DNA of 64,000 nucleotides, taken from assembly GCA_947095535.1 (NCBI GenBank), contig OX352772.1:227061151-227125150 (forward strand), written 5' to 3'. This DNA comes from Poecilobothrus nobilitatus (lineage: Eukaryota > Arthropoda > Insecta > Diptera > Dolichopodidae). Below the pieces are notes generated by a model. That model did not search any database. It was given only the letters and a program-made list of their open reading frames with translations, and was not told the origin of the DNA. The position numbers and the translations under genes were made by a program. This document shows, one piece after another, positions 32,828 through 43,267 of this stretch. Position 1 is the first letter of the stretch. Each line of letters starts with the position of its first letter.

Positions 32828-33110
32828 TGGGACTTCCGTAGCCTAGTGGGTAGGCGTGTGGCGTATTAACTGAAGGAGTGTGGGTTCGATCCCTGCACAG
32901 GTCGTAAGAGTTTTTTTCTTTACATACTCCCCTTACGACCAAATATAATGTAAATATATAGTATATAATATAAACAAAATAAATAATATTAGGATATAAT
33001 TTAATAATAGTATAAAAACCTATTATAGCCTTAGTAGCCGACGGTTCAATAATATTGCATTACATTTATGTATATAATATTAATATATATAAATAAATAA
33101 ATAAATTTAA
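32828..33110 (+). repeat. tRNA-derived SINE
   Basis: The head has a good RNA polymerase III A-box (TAGCCTAGTGGGTAGG) and B-box (GGTTCGATCCC) 33 bases apart. A body with no tRNA likeness follows, then a short AAAT-repeat tail near 33090. The acceptor arms do not pair fully. Confidence 0.65.
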
Positions 33111-33913
33111 CATTTTGAATATTAATTTTTTTTAACATATAAAATATAATTGGATATCTTATTATTAAGTAGTAGCGAAATTGAAAAAAATTAATTTTTT
33201 TCTTTAACATTACTTAAAAGCGTTTAATTACAATTTATAAAATGTATAAAAATAAAAAAATTATCTAAATAAAAAACATAAACCGATTTATTGTATTTTA
33301 ATGTATTACAATAAGTGTGTTATGTTTATATTATGCCATAATTAAAAAAAAAATAAATAATTGCCTAGGAAAGAATTAAATGTCTGAGGTCATTAAAGTG
33401 GAAAAATGTTGTTGTAAAATGTGTTTGAAAGTAATTCTGGAGATGGATGTAGAATAAAGATCACTAATTTTGTTAAAAGTAGTACAACATCTATTGATGG
33501 GTTCATTCCTTTCGTACTCTGTATTGTGTTTGTAATCCATTAAAAATTTAGTATTTCTAGTTTGCCTAACACTATCGTTAAGTGTAAACTTGTTAGTAAG
33601 AATTTGGATAGAATATCAAACTTGTTAGTAAGAATTTGGATAAAATATCAAAAGTAAAACATGAAGACAATAATTGTCTACGTAAAGATAAAGAAAGCAT
33701 GTTTCATGAATTAAGTCTTGTAGTGTAACTACGGAGATTAGCAAAATCAGAAGGATTATATTGATTTCTTAATGCAAATAAAAGAAATTGCTTTCGACCT
33801 GATTCGATTCTATTGGAATGAACTTGAAAAGCTGGATTCCATATAATGTTACCTTTTCTCTATCGCCCTTTTACAAGATAGGTGTTAAGTAAGACGATTT
33901 CCACTCTTGTTGG
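33111..33913. other. AT-rich stretch with a 33-base tandem duplication
   Basis: The unit AACTTGTTAGTAAGAATTTG plus GATA/AATATCAA occurs twice in a row at 33588-33653. No gene is supported; the region 33360-33900 may be an old repeat. Confidence 0.4.
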
Positions 33914-34900
33914 ACTAGGTAACCCTGCACTTTGGGATGGGAAAAAAATTTGACCCATATCGCACGACATGCTTACCTACATTTTGATTTATGGGTTTAA
34001 TGTAGGTTATGCTTGGTTAGTAGGTTAAGAACTTGTTTTGATCGTTTTGGTTTAGGTTTTAAGTTAAGTTGTATGTGTATGTTGTTAACTTATAAGTTCC
34101 AAATAGTTTTATAATAGGAAGTGAAGGTTGTTGATATTGTGTAAGTTGTCAGACAGGGTTAATGAACTGAACAATTGATTTTATGTATCTTGGTTACTAT
34201 AAGCCAAACATTTATTTTGGTTTAGGTTTTAAGTTAGGGTTGTGGGTTGTGTGGGTGTGGGTGGTATGTGTGGGTTGTTAACTTATAAGTTCCAAATGGT
34301 TGTATAGTAGAAAGTCAAGTGTTAAGCAATTTGAAGTAGGGTGGACCTACAAATAAATAAACACAATTGTATACTTGTTTTTTTTATAAAATTTTTAATA
34401 TAAAAAAAATTTTTAATATAAAAATAAAAAACAGAAAAAATTTTTTTATTTTGAAATCTCCAGCGCATCTTTAAAATTGAAAAGAAAAGGTGTAATCCTG
34501 TTTTTTTTTTCTTTTTTGTTAGCATAAAGAAAAAAAAGTAAAGTAAGATATAGATTTTTTTTTTTTTTTGCTTACATAAAAATGTGGTCTCTTCTGGATA
34601 GAAGATTTTATAGAAGAATAGAGAAAACGAAAGTCATTAATTAGCTGATTTCATGTCGTGTAAGATATTTTTTTATTTTTAAGTAAGAATATTCAAAAAA
34701 TATGAATAAAAAGAAAACAAACAGCATTTGTTAGAATAATGAAAAAAAATTAAAGTAAGATAGGTATAGATTTTCTTTTTGATTACATAAAAATGTGGTC
34801 TCTTCTGGATAGAAGAATTTATAGAAGAAAAGAGAAAACGCATTTATGTTTTTTTGTTTTTTTATTTTTTATTTTCTTTTTCTTTCTTTATACAAAATTA
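33914..34900 (+). repeat. Terminal region of Polinton-like element C, copy 1
   Basis: Starts ACTAGGTAACCCTGCAC and is repeated in the same orientation at 56217-56870 (which starts AGTAGGTAACCC). Its inner part (CAGCGCATCTTTAAAATTGA and following) resembles the TIR of element B (ACAACGCATCTTTAAAATTC). GTAGGT[C/T]A half-sites occur in both. This is taken as the left TIR of the element holding the PolB remnant. Confidence 0.6.
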
Positions 34901-35301
34901 CAAACTTTTGATTCAAAAATTTAATAACAAACGCCCTTATCAAAAATTTCATTTTACTTCAAAGTCTAAATACATATTTTCTTTCTTTCATTATTCAAAA
35001 CAGCACTAAAAATTAAAATAATTCTCTTATCGCAAATACTTAAAACTCTCCCTTTAACTATAGGATATTATAATGTCAACAGAATCTTCATAATATTATT
35101 TAAGTAACAAAAGCTTCGATTCCAACTGATTATTATGCAAATTCAAAATAAATAAAATTTAAAATTTTTCAGTCTCCTACAACTTTGTACTTGTTTTTAG
35201 CAATTTAGTATGGGTGCCTGCTCGGGCACCTGCTATCAATAACTTCGGCAAATACCTACAAACAGTTTCCTGAGGTTAAGTTTTAATTATTTAAATTATC
35301 A
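34901..35301. other. AT-rich spacer inside element C
   Basis: No gene seen; a C/T-rich tract and TTATCAG just before 35302 could be an intron end. Confidence 0.35.
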
Positions 35302-35688
35302 GACAAAATTCCTAACGATCCCAATGCCGAAGGTGCGCCGCGTCCGAATTTGACAACCGAAATTCAATTCCAAAATTTTGGAATGTTAGGAAGATTTGTA
35401 CGTGTGAAACAATCATCAATAGATAGGACAAACAAGTTGAAAAGAAGAGCACAAGAGATATTTTATAATGAAAAGATAATTTACAAATATTGGATTCTTG
35501 GTACAAATCACAATGACTATTCACGTAGAATGTGTAAAAACTGTGTTGAACACTATATTAGAAAACATTTGACTACAAATTGCTTTTCTGAAACATTTAG
35601 AAATAATTCTCAAAGCATTGAAAAGTTTTCATGTTATCTATGTAATAAAAAACTTTATTCTGTATTAAAATTTTCTAAAAAAAAATAA
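35302..35688 (+). CDS. Cys-rich basic ORF of element C, no start codon visible
   Basis: The frame is open from upstream of 35302 to TAA at 35688 but has no in-frame ATG near its start; TTATCAG at 35295-35301 could be a 3' splice site. It is basic, with a RMCKNCVEHYI pair and a CYLCNKKLYS pair about 39 residues later, which would make one zinc-binding site. It lies just before the polymerase remnant. I do not recognise the family. Confidence 0.4.
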   Translation, partial: DKIPNDPNAEGAPRPNLTTEIQFQNFGMLGRFVRVKQSSIDRTNKLKRRAQEIFYNEKIIYKYWILGTNHNDYSRRMCKNCVEHYIRKHLTTNCFSETFRNNSQSIEKFSCYLCNKKLYSVLKFSKKK

Positions 35689-35881
35689 ATAAAAAATTTA
35701 TTTGTCTTTTGTTTTAATTAAACTATTCATTGATAACACCAACTATGAAATTCCCTGACGTCATTTTAATTTTCTTTGCTATTAATAAACACACTAAATT
35801 TTATTATCAGCATTTTTTTTTTTTTTCCATTTTAGAGTTGCCAGATGTACATTTTCAATATCTAGAACTCTCATAGCCTAT

Positions 35882-37501
35882 ACTACTGATGCACATTTTA
35901 TTATAAAAGATATTCATAAAATAGGTGAAGGTAATGTATATGTATTACCACTTAATAAGGAAAAATATATATCATTTACAAAAAATATTGATGACTTTAA
36001 GATTAAATTTAGATTTATAGATTCATTTAGATTCTTGCCTGTTAGTTTAGTTTACTCCGGCTCATTACTATACACTTCCGGGTTATATATGGGATGCAAT
36101 GTTATTGTACAGTACACCAATAAAGAGTTGGAACTTCTTACCGATATTGATATGATAATGTTTATTGAGAGGGGTATACGTGGGGGTCTAACGCAGTGTA
36201 CAAAAAGATTTTGTGAAGCGAATAATCAATATTTGGAAACTTTTGATAAAGACAAACCAGAGAACTATTTAATGTATTGGGATATAAATAATCAGTATGG
36301 GTATTCTATGACACAACACTTACCATATAGGGGTTTTAAATGGGTTGAAAATACTGAGCAATTTTCAACCGATACAATTTCTGCTATTTCTGTTGACAGC
36401 GATAAGGGTTATATATTTGAAGTAGATTTGGAATATCCTAAAGAACTTCATGATTTACATTCAGATTTGCCATTTTGTCCCGAAAATATGTGTCCACCAG
36501 GTTCTAAACAGAAAAAAATTGCTTGCAACGTTATATGACAAATCTAAATACGTTATTCATTATCGCAATTTAAAACAAACTCTAAAACATGGATTAAAAT
36601 TAATAAAAATTCATAGAATTATGAAATTCAATCAATCTCCTTGGTTAAAGTCATATATTGACTTGAATACAAAACTAAGAGCTGAAGCAACAAATGATTT
36701 TGAAAAAAATCAATTTAAATTATTCAATAACGCAGTATTTGGAAAAACTATGGAGAATATTCGAAAATATAGTTCTGTTAAATTGGATTCAAAATGCATG
36801 GGTGCTAGTGCCATGATAGCATCCCCTTTCTTTAAAAGTGGTACAGTTTTCAATGAAAATTTGGCAGCAATAGAGCTTTTTAAATCAGAAGTATATTTTT
36901 GTAAACCAATATATATTGGATTATGTGTGTTAGATATTTCAAAAACTTTAAATTATGATTATCATTATGGATACATGAAACCAAAATTTGGAGGAAATTG
37001 TTCAATTATTTATACAGATATCGATAGTTTAATTTATGAAATTTCTAATACTAATATTTATGAAATTATGAAAAATGATTGTTACACACACTTCGATACT
37101 AGCGATTATCCCACCGATAATAAATGGAGAATACCTCAAGTAAATAAAAAAATTGTTGGTCTAATGAAAGATGAGTTAAATGGCAATATCATGTCTCATT
37201 TTGTAGGTTTAAGAGCAAAAATGTATTCTATTAAAGTTTTAACAACAAATTAAAAATTAAAAAAATTAAAGGAGTTAAAAAGAGTATTGTAAAGAATGAA
37301 ATTTCTTTTGATGATTTTTTAAATTGTTTGAATAATGATGTTAATAAAATAGTTAATCAAAACTTAATAAAATCAAAACTCCACACTGTATATAGCATAA
37401 ACCATCCAAAATTAGCTCTAAGTGCCGCTGATGATAAAAGATTATTATTACCCAATAGCTACAAAACATTACCTTGGGGTCATTATACTATTGAAGAATA
37501 G
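35882..37501 (+). pseudogene. PolB: Protein-primed family B DNA polymerase (Polinton PolB), broken
   Basis: Replicative polymerase of Polintons. What remains is an exonuclease-region segment (TDAHFIIKDIHK, then EKYISFTKN and FRFIDSFRFLPVSL), a deletion, then the palm: DIDMIMFIERGIRGG, motif A (YWDINNQYG), GYIFEVDLEYP, a frameshift near 36530, motif B (KLFNNAVFGKTMEN) and motif C (YTDIDSLIYEI). After another shift near 37255 the C-terminus ends LPWGHYTIEE. The N-terminal half is missing, with CCATTTTAG directly before the match. Frames 36035-36538 and 36450-37253 are the open parts. It is not functional. Confidence 0.9.
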
Positions 37502-38058
37502 AAAGAAATAAATTTTTTTTTTTTTGTTTTAAATTGCTCTTAACAATGTGTTTTCTTCAATGAATTGTTGATAAGTTTTTTTCAGTTTTGAATTTGGTAA
37601 ATAAGTCCTATGATTATTTTAAGCACCATAAAGCCACCAACATCCCATTTGAATTTGAATACTTTTTTTTTTTTCTGATAGTGATTAAAATAGTAAAACA
37701 TAATCTTCCAAATTTTTTATTAAAATAGTAAAACATAACCTTCCAAATTTTTTATTAAAATGTGGAAGATTATGTTTTAAGATAAATCTTAAAATTTGAG
37801 ATAAATTTTAAAATTTGAGATAAATTTCAATCGAGCATCAACTCTAATATTTTTGTATTTACATTGTATGGTAAATTTTAAGCACCATAAAACCGCAAAC
37901 ATCCTTTAAATTTGAATATCAAGTTTTCTACAAATATGCAAATGTAACCAAAAAAAAAAAAAAAATAAAAAAAAAAATAAAAAAAAAAATAAAAAATAAA
38001 ATATCTAAATATTCCCCAAAATTCAGTATATAAAAAAGTATACTAACGAAATAATAAT
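37502..38058. other. AT-rich spacer with short duplications
   Basis: A 40-base unit (AAAATAGTAAAACATAA, then CTTCCAAATTTTTTATT) is repeated at 37685-37755 and followed by an inverted part of itself (37757-37780). No gene. Confidence 0.45.
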
Positions 38059-38412
38059 ATGGACTTCATCAATCAATTCAATCAAAAATTTTGTCCTGAG
38101 ACAATATTAAAATTGTCTCAAATGACAATTAATAAAAATTATAACATTTTAAATGCAAACTTAACAAATGGTGAACGGCTTGTATTAAGATTAAGCAACA
38201 GGCGATTGCTCTATTTACCGAAGATGTTTATCAATATAAATGCAGAGGAGTTTAAGGAACTAAATAGTGGGAATTTCTCAATAATTAATCTTGGGAAGGA
38301 TGCAAATAGGCTGTACAGCCTAAAAATTGCTGAATATGTGATGGTGGAGCTCCCGTCCGATGAGGACTGGGACCAGGAGCAGGAGGTTTCTGAAGCGGAC
38401 TATAAAAACTAG
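38059..38412 (+). CDS. Small protein of element C, possible OB-like fold
   Basis: A complete 117-residue frame from an ATG. It has a helical start, then NGERLVLRLSNRRLLYLPKM, a ININAEEFKELNSG stretch, IINLGKDANRLYSLKI and an acidic tail (SDEDWDQEQEVSE). The order (Gly-x-Arg-hydrophobic strand, LYLP, acidic helix, hydrophobic strand) parallels the protein at 40248-40490 in element B, so they may be distant relatives. A single-strand DNA-binding role would fit the acidic tail and the neighbouring polymerase, but that is a guess. Confidence 0.45.
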   Translation: MDFINQFNQKFCPETILKLSQMTINKNYNILNANLTNGERLVLRLSNRRLLYLPKMFININAEEFKELNSGNFSIINLGKDANRLYSLKIAEYVMVELPSDEDWDQEQEVSEADYKN

Positions 38413-38523
38413 TCTACCTAAATAAAAAATATTATAAAACAAAAAAATAAAAATAAAAATATAAAAAATACAAAAATAATAATTTTCTTTTCATTTAATT
38501 AGGTTTTTTATTTTATAGCTTCT

Positions 38524-38660
38524 TTAGAGACTTGAAATCTGGAGTTCAGATTTCAGATTCTTCGTCCCTCCATTTGAATCCATAATGATTTTTAGTTCTT
38601 CATTTGAATTTAGAACTGCAATCTCTTTTAGCAAAAACTTATTTTGATTGTCTCTACATA
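38524..38660 (-). pseudogene. N-terminal remnant of the exonuclease-like gene in element C
   Basis: The minus strand reads RDNQNKFLLKEIAVLNSNEE, matching RDNNNKFILKEIAILSSNDE of the copy at 20186. Element B is inserted directly upstream of these codons, and the sequence on its far side (49505 onward) does not continue the gene. Confidence 0.7.
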
Positions 38661-38664
38661 CAAT
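38659..38664. repeat. Target site duplication TACAAT, left
   Basis: Identical to 49499-49504. Six bases is the usual Polinton length. Confidence 0.95.
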
Positions 38665-40030
38665 AGTAGATAGGTAGGCACTTGGGCCAGACAGGTCAGT
38701 AGGTCAAGGTCACCCGGAAGTAGGTCAAACTGTAATTAGGTCAGACAGGAGTAGGTTAACGACATAAAATTGGGTCAGACAGGCGGCGGCGACCGTCAGA
38801 CAACTCTTGTTGTTTATAAGGATTGTATACTTGTTTTAAGTAATAGGTAAACATGGAAATAGTAAGAAAAAATATTTTTTTATGCTTGCAAATTTTAAGA
38901 TGTTGTTGTTTGTTGTTTTTTATTTGTTGTTTTTTTCTTTCGTTTTGTTTTATGAAGTATTTAAAGAAGAGGAAAGAAAAACCATTAATTAATTGTTATG
39001 TAAGAATGTTGAAAAAAAACAAGAAATCAAAAATATCTAACGTGGTACAGGTCTACTTCTTATTGATGTATACTTGGCTTAAGTTATAAGTAATAGGCGC
39101 ATATGAAAAGTAGAAACAAAAAAATGGTTAATGAATGTAAAAGGAAAAAAACAAAAAAAAAGTTTAAACGTACAAGATAGAACAATTTAAAAAGGTACAA
39201 CGCATCTTTAAAATTCATAAAGAAAAAGTGCAAACCTGTTTTTATGTCTACATAATGATCAAACCATTGAAAAAAATTATGCGTTTTTAGATGTACCTAA
39301 CTATTTGTGTTGTTTTTTTTTTTTTTTTTTCTACTTTAACTATTTAAAGAAGTTAAAAGAAAAAAACTAATGATTATTGTCGGTGTGTCATGTAAGATAT
39401 TTTTTGTTTGTAAGAATGTTCACAAAAAATATGAATGAAAAGAAGACAACCAGGAAATTAAAGCTATGGAAGTACTTAACGACTAACATATTGCTTAAGT
39501 GCATTGTATGTTGCCTAATCTGTGAAAAATAAAAAAAGAAAAAAATCCAAGTCAGGTTAATTGCATTTGTCACCTATTTTGAAAACAAGAATATAAAAAT
39601 AAAACAGATTTATTCTGTGTTCAAGAAAAAAATATGAATAAAAAGAAAACAACAAGAAATCAAAAATATCTAACGTGGTACAGGTATACTTCTTGTTGAT
39701 GTATACTTAGCTTAAGTAATAGGCATATATGAAAAAAATAACAAAAAAATGCTTTATAAAATTTAAAGAGAAAAATGAAAACGGAACAAAAAGATGTGTA
39801 ACTACGTTTCTTTAAAATTTTAAAACTAATTTTAAAAAAATTAAAAGAAAAAGTGCAAACTGGTTTTTAAATGTTACATAAAGATTCAACCTTGACAAAA
39901 TTGATGCAATTTTGAGATGCTTTTATTTCTTCTTGTTATCGTTTTTTCTATGAAGTATTTAAAGAAGAGGAAAGAAAAAAATCTTAGTATCACCGTATAA
40001 GATTTTATTGTTATATAAGAATGTTGAAAA
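38665..40030 (+). repeat. Left TIR of element B
   Basis: About 1.37 kb. Internally it is a series of degenerate units (GTATACTTG, AAGTAATAGG, GTGCAAACTGGTTTTT and AAGTATTTAAAGAAGAGGAA recur at about 38827, 39067 and 39700). The right arm has fewer units. Confidence 0.85.
38690..38765 (+). promoter_or_regulatory. Subterminal AGGTCA array, left end of B
   Basis: AGGTCA-type hexamers in a row, including one TCAAGGTCA at 38704-38712 and several GTAGGTCA or TTAGGTCA variants. TCAAGGTCA is the site of monomeric nuclear receptors such as FTZ-F1 and ERR; binding is not shown. They could equally be integrase sites. Confidence 0.45.
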
Positions 40031-40490
40031 AAAACAACAGCAACTACATCAACAGCATCATCATCAACAACAACATCAACAACCACAACAACAGCAACAA
40101 CCACAGCAACAGTAACTACAACAACAGCAACTACAGCAACAACAAGATTATCAGAGTAAGGCAACATCAAATCCCATCAGAAAAAGAAAACTGGCGGAAT
40201 TATTTAATTTAAAAAAAAATTTAAAAAAATTTTTAAAAGTTAAAGATATGGAGCCAAGTAGGCTCTATAAAATAAATAAGATTAAAAAGTTAAAAACCGT
40301 TTACGGTGAAAAATGGGTCTTCGAGACCCTAAATAATATTATATTTATACCGCATCAAAAAGTTGGGGTATTTGAAGATAATGATTTCCGTGAGGAAATC
40401 GAAAAAAATGAATATTTCCTGATAAATGAGGAAAGCCAATTAAATTTAAAAGAAGAACGTGGTGATTTTGAATTCGCCACAAATCAGTAA
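40028..40490 (+). CDS. Gln-rich tract joined to a small OB-like protein
   Basis: A CAA/CAG run (40028-40145) codes for Gln, His and Pro in one frame, broken by a TAA at 40113-40115. From there the same frame is open through a nuclear-localisation-like PIRKRKL to the ATG at 40248 and on to a stop at 40490. The ATG-led part has 80 residues, with LKTVYGEKWVFETLNNIIF, then an acidic region and a closing strand (EYFLINEE). The true start is unclear: ATG 40248 is safest. It may be related to 38059-38412. Function unknown; nucleic acid binding is possible. Confidence 0.45.
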
Positions 40491-40667
40491 TAGTTTTAGA
40501 CTAATTTTATATAAAAAATTTTATTTAATAAAAAAAATTTTATTTCAAAGAAATTTTCTACTGTTTTAATTTTATTTTCATTTTTCAGATGTTAAGATCT
40601 TATTTCATTTTTCAGATGTTTTCAAGTTTTATTTTCAGGTGTTTATTAGAGTTTTATTTTACAGATA

Positions 40668-41610
40668 TTAAACAATATTTGTTGAATTTATCCAAGTATT
40701 ATGTGTGTCATCAAAACCTAGCCATTTAACAAAAACTCTATTTCCTTGCTTTTTCAGAATTTTTTCTACAAGATAAGTATCTGGGTATTTTACAGGTGTA
40801 AGCTCAGCTTGATAAAAACCCCCAGAAATTGGTGTATCAGTATAGTCCGATAATTGATATGTAACAGGATAAGTATTATTGATTTTATCAATCTTAAATA
40901 CTTCAGTTGACCAATTCGGTTGATAACCTTTTTCGAAATGACCTTTATATTTACTTATTCTTACAAAATTTCCAGTTTTATATTTACTTTTTTGAAAAAT
41001 TTTAGGCTCAGTATATACATTCCGCAGTATATTTTTTTCGTTTTTCTTTGTAATTTTTTCAGGAGGAAGTTTTGTTGTGCTATGTTTTGTTGAATTATAT
41101 TCTTTTATTAATGATTGTATAATAGGTAACCATTTATAATTCCCGTTTAAACTAAATTTTTTCCACATAGAATTTTTCAATGTACGGTTAAACCGTTCAA
41201 CAATTGATGCTTTTAATTCGCTAAATGTGTGATAATGATTGATTGATTTTTCTTTCATATAATTTTGAAATTGTAAATTAAAAAATTCCTTGCCTTGATC
41301 AGAATGAATATTTTTTGGTATAACTTTAGCTCTAACAATAATTGTTTTTAAGGCATTTAAAATATTTTCAGCATTTTTTGTTTTCACAGGTTCAGCATAG
41401 GCATATTTGGAAAAAGTATATAGCATTATATTTATAACCATTATTCAGCATCAGCATATATTTATAACCATTATTAAATTTTCCATAAGGTATCATTTCG
41501 ACTAAATCGATTTGCCACGTGTCATTTAGACCTTTCTGTTTGAATTTTCTTCTAAGAAATTTACGTCTTGCCTGTCTATGAATTTCAGTCACTATTTGAG
41601 CTTTTGACAT
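40668..41610 (-). pseudogene. INT: Polinton integrase of element B, frameshifted by a small duplication
   Basis: ATG at 41610. The first part has WQIDLVEM (first Asp). Around 41410-41475 a stretch of about 30 bases (AATAATGGTTATAAATAT-type) is duplicated with a one-base difference, which shifts the frame. The remainder (to 40668) has NIHSDQGKEFF (second Asp), ASIVERFNRT (Glu) and a chromodomain (YLVEKILKK, then VFVKWLGF). It is clearly related to the integrase of element A (3132-4040) but diverged. Confidence 0.9.
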
Positions 41611-41800
41611 TTTGTTTTAAAAATGTTAAAGGTAATGTTATAATAATTATTATACATAAAATGATAGACCAAAGCATGGTTTAAACTAATCATCTAATTG
41701 ACTTTAATTTGCTTTTATACTTTTCTACATGAGTATATAACTCAACTTTCATTTTCAAATTTAATTCATTTCCATTCTGACTGCTCAACAACTCGCTGAA
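41611..41800. promoter_or_regulatory. Divergent promoter region, integrase and acidic gene
   Basis: 190 bases between two start codons. A TATATAAC lies at about 41734-41741, some 60 bases before the plus-strand ATG. Confidence 0.4.
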
Positions 41801-42097
41801 ATGCTGCCTGATTCCACATCATTTCCATTTAAAGAAACTGTAGATGATGTAAATACACAAGGTCAGATACAAGAAAATGAAATTACGTCCACCATGGACG
41901 ACGAAGATTTAGCAGAAACTGAGGAATTTACACCACGGTTCCAGATAGTTGAATTAGAAGACGAAGAAGAAGAAGTGGAAGAAGAAATTGAGGAAGATGA
42001 GGAAGCAGTTCTATTTAATGAAATTTGGGACATAAATAATCAGCAGGGAGATCTTGATTATTTCAATGATTTAATAATCCTAAATAATTTTAATTAA
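41801..42097 (+). CDS. Acidic protein of element B
   Basis: A complete 98-residue frame. The middle is almost all Glu and Asp (LEDEEEEVEEEIEEDEEA), flanked by more ordinary sequence ending YFNDLIILNNF. Its position beside the integrase matches the acidic gene at 4085-4481 in element A. Acidic proteins like this can mimic DNA or act as chaperones for basic core proteins, but no function can be assigned here. Confidence 0.6.
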   Translation: MLPDSTSFPFKETVDDVNTQGQIQENEITSTMDDEDLAETEEFTPRFQIVELEDEEEEVEEEIEEDEEAVLFNEIWDINNQQGDLDYFNDLIILNNFN

Positions 42098-42176
42098 ATA
42101 ATCTAATGAAAGGTGTACAGAAAAATATTTGTCTATCTAGATATCTACATATAAATAAAAAATAAAAATTTTTATA

Positions 42177-42740
42177 TTATTTATTGTGATTTATTTTGTT
42201 TGTTTTATGTAGTATATTACAGATTTGTTCCTTTAAAATTACAGGAATTTCAAAAAATAACCTTGAATAATTACAGTGTACATTAAAACGTTGTATTGGT
42301 ACATAAATTTCTCTTTCTAACCTAAATACTTGTTGTTCGACACATAAATTTAGATATTCCCGAACATAGTCTTTTACATTTAACTCAGGAGATTTATAAT
42401 AGATCATCACTGCGTGAAGAAAATCGCTTAAATTGTAAAACTGCTCTGCTTCTTCTTTGTTAATACTTATACTTTGCCCGTTCGCTGATTTTAGTCCATG
42501 ATGAAAGTTCTGTTTTATATTTTTTATTATCAGTTTATCGAGTTTTTTGTTAAATTCGTAATAAAATTTATTCCATTCATGATATTTTAAGACAATTGAC
42601 TTTTTACCAATACGGTGAGTTATACTTGAGGCTTCAAATGATTCACAGTCAAATCCAACAGCAATTTTTAATGTATGACTCTTATTGAGAAAATATGTGT
42701 AACTTAGCAATAAATTTGTGTTCTGACTTGGTGCTTCCAT
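42177..42740 (-). CDS. Unknown protein of element B, 187 residues
   Basis: Complete frame from an ATG. Residues about 25-60 (LKIAVGFDCESFEASSITHR, then GKKSIVLKYHEWNKF) weakly resemble PC4-type single-strand DNA-binding domains (strand, Gly-Lys, strand, then a helix starting with Trp). The C-terminal half is helical. It is the last gene of a minus-strand cluster with 38 bases between it and the protease. The PC4 likeness is only suggestive. Confidence 0.5.
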   Translation of the reverse strand: MEAPSQNTNLLLSYTYFLNKSHTLKIAVGFDCESFEASSITHRIGKKSIVLKYHEWNKFYYEFNKKLDKLIIKNIKQNFHHGLKSANGQSISINKEEAEQFYNLSDFLHAVMIYYKSPELNVKDYVREYLNLCVEQQVFRLEREIYVPIQRFNVHCNYSRLFFEIPVILKEQICNILHKTNKINHNK

Positions 42741-42778
42741 TCCCTTAATGTTAGTAAAACCTGTTTATATTGTTTTTA

Positions 42779-43267
42779 TTATTTATACGTTTTAGGAACA
42801 CAAATTTGTAATGAGTTATATTTTCCAAATACATTTTCAAAGGTACTTAAAATATACTTATCGTTTTCTAGTTGATTTCCTTTATTAAATTTTTTTAAAA
42901 AAGCGTTCATACTATAACCGCAACATCTATACCATGTATAAACACAACAATATTGCCCACAAACATCTGAATAGTTACTTTGTAACTGTTTCTTATTAAA
43001 AATTATACATTGATTTTTTAAGTAACTTAAAATTTCTAATTTATCTGGTTTTCTACCAAACGAATCAAAATATTCAACACAGCCATTCTTTGGCTTAAAA
43101 ATAGCTAACCAATGTGTTCCCGGATCTTTTGATTTATCAGTGTTTACAATTAAAAAAGTTTGTTTTTCAATTATTCTGGGGAGTTGATCCAGAGCAAAAA
43201 CTCCTTTAAAAAATGTACGTGTGTGTTTGTTATATCTTAATACGTCACTTATCTCTAGGGTATTCAT
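42779..43267 (-). CDS. PRO: Adenain-type cysteine protease of element B
   Basis: ATG at 43267, 162 residues. Active-site regions are GTHWLAIFK (His), VEYFDSFGR (acidic residue) and DVCGQYCCVY (Cys). It would mature capsid proteins. It is intact and longer at the C-terminus than the copy in element A. The start codon overlaps the stop of the upstream gene by one base (TGATG), suggesting coupled translation. Confidence 0.88.
   Translation of the reverse strand: MNTLEISDVLRYNKHTRTFFKGVFALDQLPRIIEKQTFLIVNTDKSKDPGTHWLAIFKPKNGCVEYFDSFGRKPDKLEILSYLKNQCIIFNKKQLQSNYSDVCGQYCCVYTWYRCCGYSMNAFLKKFNKGNQLENDKYILSTFENVFGKYNSLQICVPKTYK

Noticed and set aside
39886..40170. Val-rich minus-strand frame
   Set aside because: It is the antisense of the CAA/CAG tract at the edge of element B.
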